From positions 1-40,723 of IMG/VR virus record IMGVR_UViG_3300042542_000467: a stretch of DNA of 40,723 bases. One strand, 5' to 3'. This DNA is from a virus. Both the position numbers and the translations under genes were made by a program. The notes beneath the pieces were generated by a model. It had not been told where the DNA came from, searched no databases, and worked only from the letters and a program-made list of their open reading frames with translations. Below, in pieces: positions 11,399 to 18,050 of this stretch. Each line of letters opens with the position of its first letter. Position 1 is the first letter of the stretch.

Positions 11399-11866
11399 TT
11401 ACTCCTTTGGGCGGGCTACCGCCATGATTGTTTTATAGTCACGCCTCTTGAGGTAAAACCCATCACCATTTGATTGGCTTCCTGATTTACCGCTTGAGGT
11501 ATTGCCCTCAAATACTTGTAGGTACTTGAGTGTTGTATGGTGAAACTTAACAATGCCCACATGATCAGGTTGAGCATCTTCATCAAATTGGAAGAACACA
11601 AGATCCCCGCGCTTAGCCTGACCAATCGGCACAAGTTGATTGTTCTTTGTTAGATACTTTAGCCAGGCATCACATGAGGCAAAACCTTTTTTGGTGTTGG
11701 CTACTGACGCAATAATTCCAGCATCAAAGTACATCTTTGATGCAGACATTGCGCACCAGGGTTGATTGTTCAGGCCAAACCATTTACCAAATGTGGTGTC
11801 ATTGTTTGGGCCTTCTGTGTAATTTACTGACGCTTCACAAAGTTCTATAACTTTATTTAGGCTCAT
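11399..11866 (-). CDS. CHAP-domain endolysin
   Basis: A 155-residue CHAP amidase/endopeptidase. The catalytic cysteine is C38 in QPWCAMSASKMYFDAG, the histidine H102 in QPDHVGIV, and the third residue is probably E120 or N122 in QVFEGNTSSG. KRGDLVFFQF is the usual CHAP strand. There is no separate wall-binding domain, so it is a minimal lysin that cuts peptidoglycan cross-links once holins release it. No signal peptide is present. It overlaps the upstream membrane gene by 14 bases and sits between two holin candidates. Confidence 0.9.
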   Translation of the reverse strand: MSLNKVIELCEASVNYTEGPNNDTTFGKWFGLNNQPWCAMSASKMYFDAGIIASVANTKKGFASCDAWLKYLTKNNQLVPIGQAKRGDLVFFQFDEDAQPDHVGIVKFHHTTLKYLQVFEGNTSSGKSGSQSNGDGFYLKRRDYKTIMAVARPKE

Positions 11867-12134
11867 CTTCTTTTCCTTCCTGTGGCTTTGGTTTGGATTT
11901 TAGTCCATTAGCCGACAAAATGCCTGAGAGCGTACCTGTGAGAAATACGGTTAAGGTTGAAATAAGATCAATAAATGCCGCATCATTAGGGGCTTGTGCC
12001 ATAGGTTGAGTTACAAATACCAATGCGTACAACATGGCAAAGACTGAACCAGCAAACACCAACGCAAGCAAAATTCCTATGGTGACAATTAAACGGGCAT
12101 GTAATTCTTCAGGTGTGTATTTGCGTCTAGCCAT
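11853..12134 (-). CDS. Two-span membrane protein, holin candidate
   Basis: From the ATG at 12134 the product has 93 residues: a basic start (MARRKYTPEELHAR), a long hydrophobic segment (LIVTIGILLALVFAGSVFAM and on), a second hydrophobic region (FIDLISTLTVFLTGTLSGIL), and a charged tail (KPKPQEGKEDEPK). This is typical of class II phage holins. It overlaps the lipoprotein gene by 8 bases and the endolysin by 14. An extension to 12188 has no support. Confidence 0.65.
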   Translation of the reverse strand: MARRKYTPEELHARLIVTIGILLALVFAGSVFAMLYALVFVTQPMAQAPNDAAFIDLISTLTVFLTGTLSGILSANGLKSKPKPQEGKEDEPK

Positions 12135-12312
12135 TTTTGAATTCCACATTAGGTAATAGATCCTTTGTACATTGCCCAATGCCTTCACATTGCGGCGGGT
12201 TACACTCTGCCTTTTCCCAGTTTACAAATTCCTGACATGGGTAGCGTGTATAACCTTGATACCCGCACCCTGTAAGACTAACGGCGATTAAGAAGGAGGC
12301 TATAAATTTCAT
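12127..12312 (-). CDS. Cysteine-rich lipoprotein (Rz1-like candidate)
   Basis: The 61-residue product begins MKFIASFLIAVSLTGC, a signal peptide with an LTGC lipobox (C16 lipidated). The mature part has five further cysteines in the pattern YPCQEFVNWEKAECNPPQCE followed by GIGQCTKDLLP, a motif I recall from various tailed phages. Its start overlaps the membrane/coiled-coil gene before it by 35 bases, an arrangement like Rz/Rz1 spanin pairs. In a host without an outer membrane it would anchor to the outer face of the cytoplasmic membrane. Function remains unknown. Confidence 0.7.
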   Translation of the reverse strand: MKFIASFLIAVSLTGCGYQGYTRYPCQEFVNWEKAECNPPQCEGIGQCTKDLLPNVEFKNG

Positions 12313-12496
12313 CAACGCGGCTTTCCAAACGCTTGATTGTTTCACCCTGTCGGTTTTGTTCATCTCGCAATGATGTGCCGCCATTGGGCTTTAACTCAGC
12401 CAGGTAATGCTTAACCAACCACCGTACTGCGGCTACAAAGCCGCCTAAAATGGTAATGATACTGACGGCCAAAGCCGCCCAATCTAATGCGTTCAT
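12278..12496 (-). CDS. Membrane-anchored coiled-coil protein (lysis-associated)
   Basis: 72 residues from the ATG at 12496 (a TTG two codons earlier is possible). One N-terminal membrane span (WAALAVSIITILGGFVAAVRW) is followed by a charged helical region (RDEQNRQGETIKRLESRVDE) likely to form a coiled coil. The topology is that of an i-spanin or a single-span holin-like protein. It overlaps the lipoprotein gene in a different frame. Similar single-span genes follow the tail genes in many phages. Confidence 0.65.
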   Translation of the reverse strand: MNALDWAALAVSIITILGGFVAAVRWLVKHYLAELKPNGGTSLRDEQNRQGETIKRLESRVDEIYSLLLNRR

Positions 12497-12514
12497 GAGC
12501 AAAAAGTATAACTG

Positions 12515-12730
12515 TTATGTCCAGGTAATGACGCGAACAGTGCCAGCGCTATCTACTATCTTTGCCTGGTTAGTTGTAATGTTTAGCCAGGCATCACCAA
12601 TGCGCGGGTAAGTTGGATCAACAGTTACATTAGGAAATGTAAAACGCACCGCAGTTTCTAGTTTGTTTAGGCGGTTATTTAGATCGGCAAACATTCTTTG
12701 CAAATCAATTGGCTGATTGATGTATGGCAT
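12515..12730 (-). CDS. Small tail-associated structural protein
   Basis: 71 residues: an N-terminal helix (DLQRMFADLNNRLNKLETAV), then a beta-rich part (RIGDAWLNITTNQAKIVDSA). The GDAWLN... pattern occurs in small proteins next to phage tail-tip genes. Its start shares one base with the stop of the tail hub gene, so the two are probably co-translated. Probably a minor tail component; not identified at family level. Confidence 0.6.
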   Translation of the reverse strand: MPYINQPIDLQRMFADLNNRLNKLETAVRFTFPNVTVDPTYPRIGDAWLNITTNQAKIVDSAGTVRVITWT

Positions 12731-13842
12731 TACGCTTCTCCCGCTCCTTGTGCAAGAGTCAATGTTACGCGCTCAGGGCCATCTTCACCTGGCTGAACCG
12801 TAAGGCCAACAATGCGGTAAATTTCATCAAGCGTATTAGGAAAACGGCTATCTGTGATGATGATACGGGCATCATCTCCTATTTGATAAGTGCCAAAGAC
12901 AGGATCAACATAGGCGGGCACAACAACTTTTAAGACTGTTGGCGGATAAGAAGTTGCAAGTGCTTGAGCGTTTGCTAATTCCTGCAAAACTGTTTGATCT
13001 GTAATGTCTGAATAATTAGCGGTTGTTTCTAGCAATGCCCAACCTGCAAGAAGTTTTGTAGTGTCTTGCCCTACCGCAATTTGTTTACCTTCATTAGATC
13101 CTGCGCCTAATGAATACACGGTGTTGGCTACAACTGATCCATCTTCAGGGTATTCATACTCCACCATGTTGCCTGCGGGAAAAGTAAATACAGGTACATT
13201 TGGATCACCAAAAGTATAAGCAGTGCCACTACGCGGAAAGTAAGTATTAAAGTTTTTAACAGGCAAATCTGTAATTGCGTCATACTCAACATCAATTGAA
13301 AAATCAAACCCATCACCCTGACGGCTAAGGTCTTGCACCGCTTGAAACACATTTTTTAATTCGTAATTGTAATAAACACGGTCAATTAACACGCCTGATG
13401 ATGTTTGCCCTGCGCTGTTATAGCCAACGCCAATGTCACCATAGGTTGCATTTTGTGCATTTTCAATGAGTGTTTTGGCTACAAGTAATTGATCTGTGTT
13501 TGTAAATTGAATGTCTTGCGTAATGCGCCTGTGATCAAAGTATGAAATCCATTCTTGCGCGTTAAAAGAAAGGGTCTGTGAGGTGCTGTTGTATGAGCGC
13601 CCCCAAATAACTCCACCCCAAACCAAAATGCCATTACGATCTACATACAACCCGCAGTGAGCAGGAATAGTTGAAAGTTCAACATTGTATTTATCAGCGT
13701 TCACACCTGATAAAAGCAAGTGTCCTTGAAAAGATCCAGGTTGATTAAGTTGTTGAGTAAAACCAACACCAGTTAAAGGCAGTTCTCCAATAATAGTGTT
13801 GCTTAAAAGATCAACAAACAGGTAACGGTAGGTAGTTGTCAT
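12730..13842 (-). CDS. Minor tail protein, tail-hub (Gp37-like) family
   Basis: The 370-residue product begins MTTTYRYLFVDLLSNTIIGE, with GVGFTQQLNQPGSFQGHLLL and GILVWGGVIWGR in the first 85 residues. These signatures match siphovirus ReqiPepy6 Gp37-like/Tal proteins that form the hub below Dit and may guide DNA exit. The remainder is beta-rich with no enzymatic motif. It follows fibre genes and precedes the lysis cassette. Its start overlaps the stop of the AT-rich inserted gene. Confidence 0.75.
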   Translation of the reverse strand: MTTTYRYLFVDLLSNTIIGELPLTGVGFTQQLNQPGSFQGHLLLSGVNADKYNVELSTIPAHCGLYVDRNGILVWGGVIWGRSYNSTSQTLSFNAQEWISYFDHRRITQDIQFTNTDQLLVAKTLIENAQNATYGDIGVGYNSAGQTSSGVLIDRVYYNYELKNVFQAVQDLSRQGDGFDFSIDVEYDAITDLPVKNFNTYFPRSGTAYTFGDPNVPVFTFPAGNMVEYEYPEDGSVVANTVYSLGAGSNEGKQIAVGQDTTKLLAGWALLETTANYSDITDQTVLQELANAQALATSYPPTVLKVVVPAYVDPVFGTYQIGDDARIIITDSRFPNTLDEIYRIVGLTVQPGEDGPERVTLTLAQGAGEA

Positions 13843-14549
13843 TATTTATACACTTTTGATTTTCTAAATTGATTTTTGTATGAGTCAAAAAATCTTGATT
13901 TAAGTTTTTTTGCCATCTTAGTTTGTTCTAATATATTTTTTTCTTTTCCAAGTTCCATCTTCCAATTATCTCTTTTGAAAGGTATAACTTGCACCATTGG
14001 AGTTCCAGCAGGAATAAGTCCTTCAAATGAAATGTCATTCAAAACAAATGGAAAGTTTACTGGCGGTGTATATTCATCTGTATCTACTATTCCTTCTAAA
14101 ATAGTGAATGGACTTTTTCTGTGCATTGGCTGTGTAAACAATGTTGAATAACCTTTAGGTGTTTTTATTGACCAGTTATTTGTCCATTTAGGGTACGAAC
14201 TTATGTGTCCATTTCTTTTTGGATATGTAGGTGCTTGTTCAATAGGGTGAAATTGAACTGCATTTGAGTCTGACCATTGATAATAAAATTCAATTTCTCC
14301 ATTATCTGACATTTTTTTACTTATCCAAACATCTACGGAAGTTACTAAAATATATCCAGCCGTAATAGCATCAAATACTGGCATACATTTTTTTATTGTT
14401 CCGCTTGTTGTATTACCTGGAGTTAAATCTTTTTTTTCTGTCATGTAACTAGACATTTCTTTATACCAATCAGGTATAAAGAAAGAAGATGGCTTAGGAT
14501 AGAATTCTTCAGGTATTTCTTGTGTAATGTCAGTAAATGTGATTATCAT
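13842..14549 (-). CDS. DUF6065-like protein in the tail-fibre region (probable moron)
   Basis: A 235-residue protein with FYPKPSSFFIPDWYKEMSSY, IKTPKGYSTLFTQPMHR, VLNDISFEGLIPAGTPMVQV and IPFKRDNWKM. The KTPKGYS(T)LF.QP and IPAGTP(M)VQ(V)IPF pattern matches an uncharacterised family seen in cyanophages and other aquatic phages (DUF6065-like, by memory). The gene is visibly richer in A and T than its neighbours and uses mostly AAA/ATA/TTT-type codons, which suggests recent transfer. No signal or membrane segment. It interrupts the fibre-to-hub gene order; function is unknown. Confidence 0.6.
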   Translation of the reverse strand: MIITFTDITQEIPEEFYPKPSSFFIPDWYKEMSSYMTEKKDLTPGNTTSGTIKKCMPVFDAITAGYILVTSVDVWISKKMSDNGEIEFYYQWSDSNAVQFHPIEQAPTYPKRNGHISSYPKWTNNWSIKTPKGYSTLFTQPMHRKSPFTILEGIVDTDEYTPPVNFPFVLNDISFEGLIPAGTPMVQVIPFKRDNWKMELGKEKNILEQTKMAKKLKSRFFDSYKNQFRKSKVYK

Positions 14550-14566
14550 TATATGATAGTAATGAC

Positions 14567-14857
14567 TTATTCATTTTCAAGCAAGTATATTTGCATCATT
14601 TCATCAGTTAGCCAAGCATTTATTTCCTCAACCCAAGTAACTTGGGGTTGAGGATCATCTTCAGTATGCGGTTTTGGCGGATACCATTTATTGTTTTCTC
14701 TAAAAAAGTGCATACCAATTTTATTGGTATCTACCTGTATAATTTCTTTGTCGGGATAGATAAGTTTTACTGTATCTAAATCTGTTGCAAGAATAACATT
14801 TATCACAATGTCATTCTCAATTATGGCAAAAGTTAATTCAACATTACTTGAATTCAT
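14567..14857 (-). CDS. Small tail-fibre-associated protein (AT-rich)
   Basis: 96 residues: a beta-rich N-terminal half (AIIENDIVINVILATDLDTV) and a WYPPKPHTEDDPQPQVTWVE segment. The W-x-P-P-x-P arrangement resembles small proteins of aquatic phages encoded beside tail fibres, some of which act as assembly chaperones. It overlaps the glycine-rich fibre gene by 14 bases and shares the low-GC character of the next gene, so the two may have been acquired together. Confidence 0.5.
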   Translation of the reverse strand: MNSSNVELTFAIIENDIVINVILATDLDTVKLIYPDKEIIQVDTNKIGMHFFRENNKWYPPKPHTEDDPQPQVTWVEEINAWLTDEMMQIYLLENE

Positions 14858-16283
14858 AGATAATTACCTGTCCTCCCACGGCTGATCCACCGCTTCCACC
14901 AATGTCTGAAGAATTGTCTTTTACAGTAGCGGCACCGCCACCACCTGCGCCACCACTACCTCTTTGGTTTGTTGCGTTAGCAGAAGCGCCAGCAGTAGGG
15001 GCGTTTGTGTTATTACCAGTTACATTACCACCTGTTCCTCCAACTATACCGCCGCCTCCAGCACCACCATTGTAAGTTGTAGCATTACCAAAAGGAGCGA
15101 AAGAACCACCTCCGCCTCCACCTCCTCCAACTACTGCGGGGCCAGTTACTACTCCTAAACCAGTAAGATTAAGTGATATGCCTGCTTGGTTTCCTCCAGG
15201 GGTTCCAGCCGACCCTGAACCTGCGGGGGTTGATTTTCCTGCTCCGCCAAAGCCACCGCCAGCATTTGATGTAGCACCATTATTTGTTACATTGAAAGTG
15301 ATGTTTGGAAAGTTGCCAGCATTTCCACCTTGAGCATCAGTTGCTCCTTGAGCGCCACCACCGCCACCGTTAATAGTGACTAAATTACCAAAAGTTGTAA
15401 CACCACCTGTATTTCCAGCACTAAACTCATCACCACCAGTACCACCAGCACCAATACCAATAACAAATGAATTTGCTGAAGTTGCTGCGTAGTCAGAAAA
15501 TGCAAATTGATAACCGCCATGACCGCCGCCGCCTCCACCGCGACCAAAGTTCATATTATTAGCATTTGTTCTACGCCCTCCAGCGCCTCCGCCACCTGCT
15601 CCAGTCATAATGACTGTAATTTTAGAAGTTCCAACACTAGGAACATAAGTTGTTGAAGTGTTGTATGTTTGCGCTAATACATAAACAGGAGCAGACGGTG
15701 TGACGCTGTTAGAAGCCGCAGATGCCGCAGATGTTCCATTGGCGTTTGTTGCCGTAACGGTAAATGTATAAGCAGTTCCATTAGTAAGTCCTGAAACAGT
15801 AATTGGACTTGAGCCTGTTCCTGTTAATGAACCAGGAGAAGATGTTGCTGTAAAGGTAGTTATTGCAGATCCACCAGTTGCGTTTGCTGTATAGGCAACA
15901 GTTGCAGAAGCATTACCCTTTGTAGCCGTTCCAATGGTAGGCGCTTGAGGAACTGTTGTTGCGGTTATGCTATTTGATGCCGCAGATGCCGCAGATGTTC
16001 CAATTGCATTAGTAGCGGTTACAGTAAATGTGTATGCAGTTGCAGAAGCCAAACCTGTTACAGTGATTGGAGATGATGCACCTGTTCCTGTAAATCCACC
16101 AGGAGATGATGTAACTGTATAATTTGTAATAGCAGTACGCCCATTGTAAGTAGGTGCAGTAAAAGTAACTGTTGCCGCTCCGTTATTGTAGGCGCGACCA
16201 GTACCAACATTTGTTGCTGTACCGATTGTTGGCGCGTTAGGAACAGATTTATCTGATCCTGAAATAACAGAAATAAGTGACAT
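14844..16283 (-). CDS. Tail fibre/adhesin with two fibronectin III domains and a glycine-rich region
   Basis: Starting at the ATG at 16283 (coupled to the preceding stop as TAATG) the product has 479 residues. Two tandem FnIII-type domains (about 14-110 and 112-205) share the repeat ATAYTFTVTATNAIGTSAAS / GTAYTFTVTATNANGTSAAS. From about 205 the sequence is glycine-rich with runs such as GAGGGGAGG and GGGGGGGG, resembling phage glycine-rich domains and polyglycine tip adhesins of the T-even gp38 type. It ends VGGQVIIYEFK. Probably a virion surface protein that contacts the host envelope. Confidence 0.75.
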   Translation of the reverse strand: MSLISVISGSDKSVPNAPTIGTATNVGTGRAYNNGAATVTFTAPTYNGRTAITNYTVTSSPGGFTGTGASSPITVTGLASATAYTFTVTATNAIGTSAASAASNSITATTVPQAPTIGTATKGNASATVAYTANATGGSAITTFTATSSPGSLTGTGSSPITVSGLTNGTAYTFTVTATNANGTSAASAASNSVTPSAPVYVLAQTYNTSTTYVPSVGTSKITVIMTGAGGGGAGGRRTNANNMNFGRGGGGGGHGGYQFAFSDYAATSANSFVIGIGAGGTGGDEFSAGNTGGVTTFGNLVTINGGGGGAQGATDAQGGNAGNFPNITFNVTNNGATSNAGGGFGGAGKSTPAGSGSAGTPGGNQAGISLNLTGLGVVTGPAVVGGGGGGGGSFAPFGNATTYNGGAGGGGIVGGTGGNVTGNNTNAPTAGASANATNQRGSGGAGGGGAATVKDNSSDIGGSGGSAVGGQVIIYEFK

Positions 16284-17179
16284 TAGATTAAATCTCCTAC
16301 TACTAACCAATTATTTGCAGAAGTTTGAATACAACCAACAGAAGAATACTGAGTGCGGATTACAGGGCTTGCCGCTGTTGCTCCATTTGAAACCACGGTT
16401 ACACCTCCTGCTCCTGAAATTGTTACTGCGCCTGCATCATACGCCGCCATCATAATAACAGCGCCTACTGGTAAAGCAATTGAACTGTTAAGAGGAATAG
16501 TAACTGCAACAGGTGAAGCATTAGCAAGTGTTACAAGTTTTCCATTGTCGGCTAAAGCCAAAGTGTAAGTTGTTCCTGTTTGGGGATTTGTAGCCACGCT
16601 TGCCGCCAAAGTGACCGCGCCACTTGATCCACCACCTGTTAAACCTGCGCCCGCTGTAACGCTAGAAATGTCACCAGTTTCAGGAATGTTTGTTGTTACT
16701 AATGTGCGTGTATCTGTAATGTTTCCAGTGTTAATTTGAGTAACTGCCGCGCCCACGGCAACGGTTGCAAGTGAAATTGAATTGGCAGGCAATGCAGGTG
16801 CAACAGGAGAACCCGCAGGAGTTCCAGCAATTACCTGGAAAATTACATCATTGTTTGCGCCTGAATAAAAAGCATCACGCACTGTTGCACATACAAGGTC
16901 AATGCGTGGGTTTGTTGGATCGGCTGTTGTAATTGTTAGCGTGTCTTGAGCGTCATTAAAAATTGTGTACACGCCCATGTTTGTTGTAGTTGTACCAACA
17001 ATTGCCGCCCACCCTGAAGCAACGCGTACCGACATACCCGCAGGAGAATTAGCGGTAACGGATAATGAAGAACTACCAATGATGCCAGTAGTAGCCCACA
17101 ATGCTTGCGCTGTTAGGCGGTCATACTGAGCAGGGTATGAACCTGCTTGTAGCCATGATGGAGGTGTTTGTAGTGTCAT
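16283..17179 (-). CDS. Tail fibre protein
   Basis: 298 residues, beginning with the short conserved start MTLQTPPSWLQAGSYPAQYD common in actinophage fibres that attach to the tail tip. The middle is Ala/Thr/Gly-rich and beta-structured. The C-terminal ~100 residues (from about TYTLALADNG to the end NNWLVVGDLI) are clearly related to the C-terminus of the collagen-like protein at 35743-38451. This is probably a trimerisation or receptor-binding tip. The gene lies between Dit and the FnIII adhesin. Confidence 0.75.
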   Translation of the reverse strand: MTLQTPPSWLQAGSYPAQYDRLTAQALWATTGIIGSSSLSVTANSPAGMSVRVASGWAAIVGTTTTNMGVYTIFNDAQDTLTITTADPTNPRIDLVCATVRDAFYSGANNDVIFQVIAGTPAGSPVAPALPANSISLATVAVGAAVTQINTGNITDTRTLVTTNIPETGDISSVTAGAGLTGGGSSGAVTLAASVATNPQTGTTYTLALADNGKLVTLANASPVAVTIPLNSSIALPVGAVIMMAAYDAGAVTISGAGGVTVVSNGATAASPVIRTQYSSVGCIQTSANNWLVVGDLI

Positions 17180-17189
17180 TTATTCTCCC

Positions 17190-18050
17190 TTAGATGTACG
17201 CAGAATACCAAGAAACGGTAGCCTGAGTAGTTCCTGCCAAAGTGCTTGAGCCAGTAAAAAAGAAATTAGAATTGCCTGGTGGCGCATCAAACCATGTTCC
17301 TGAAATTAAAAGATTACGCGCAGGGTTGCCATTGAGTGTAATCAATTGGTTGTACAAATCAATTTCTAAAGTATCTAATGCGCTGTATGTGCCTGTAAAA
17401 TTAAGTGTGTTGCCAGTAGTTGTATTACCAATAATAGGGTTTGTGATAGGCCCTTGAATAGTAATTGTTGGATAGGTAGTAGCCCAACCAATGTTTTGAA
17501 TAGTTGTTGTAACCGTGGAAGAACCGCCGCCGTAGGTGTAATTAAATGTTCTGTTGTATGTGCGCCCTAAAGCCGCGCTAATAAGCATGTTAGCGGTTTG
17601 CAAGTTGCTGTTGTAATAATTTGGATCAGGACAAAAGAATTCAACCTGAGATGTAATGTATCCGTATGTGTAATTAGGATCTACGGTTGTACGCAAAGAG
17701 CGTACGCGAGCATCAACAAATTGTTCAGATGTAGGAATGTTAGGAAACTTAAAAAACAAAGGTGTTGTGCCTGATGTTTGTGGCAAAAGTATGCTCTGAA
17801 TAGTGTTGTAATTTGTTTGAGCAGATCCGTTGCTATCGCCAAAAGTGTTAAAAATAATTGAGATTGTTCTGCCGCTTAAAAAGTCACGGCCCGTAAACAT
17901 TCCATCATGGTATCCGCGGTTATCATCTTGATTGCGGATACCAGGTAAAGACTCTAAGCCATCAACGCTAAGAATTTGATAAGGAGAACCAGCGCCACCA
18001 AACACTTGATTTTTGAAAGCAAAAGAATAAACCTGACTTAGCGTTGTCAT
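17190..18050 (-). CDS. Distal tail protein (Dit-like)
   Basis: 286 residues, directly downstream of the tape measure with a four-base overlap, the standard Dit position. The N-terminal half has RNQDDNRGYHDGMFTGRDFL and ISIIFNTFGDSNGSAQTNYN, then TPLFFKFPNIPTSEQFVDAR, VRSLRTTVDPNYTYGYITSQ and VEFFCPDPNYY, the sequence type of the siphovirus tail-component family. It forms the hexameric ring at the tail tip to which the hub and fibres attach. The C-terminal ~120 residues are an additional beta domain. Confidence 0.8.
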   Translation of the reverse strand: MTTLSQVYSFAFKNQVFGGAGSPYQILSVDGLESLPGIRNQDDNRGYHDGMFTGRDFLSGRTISIIFNTFGDSNGSAQTNYNTIQSILLPQTSGTTPLFFKFPNIPTSEQFVDARVRSLRTTVDPNYTYGYITSQVEFFCPDPNYYNSNLQTANMLISAALGRTYNRTFNYTYGGGSSTVTTTIQNIGWATTYPTITIQGPITNPIIGNTTTGNTLNFTGTYSALDTLEIDLYNQLITLNGNPARNLLISGTWFDAPPGNSNFFFTGSSTLAGTTQATVSWYSAYI

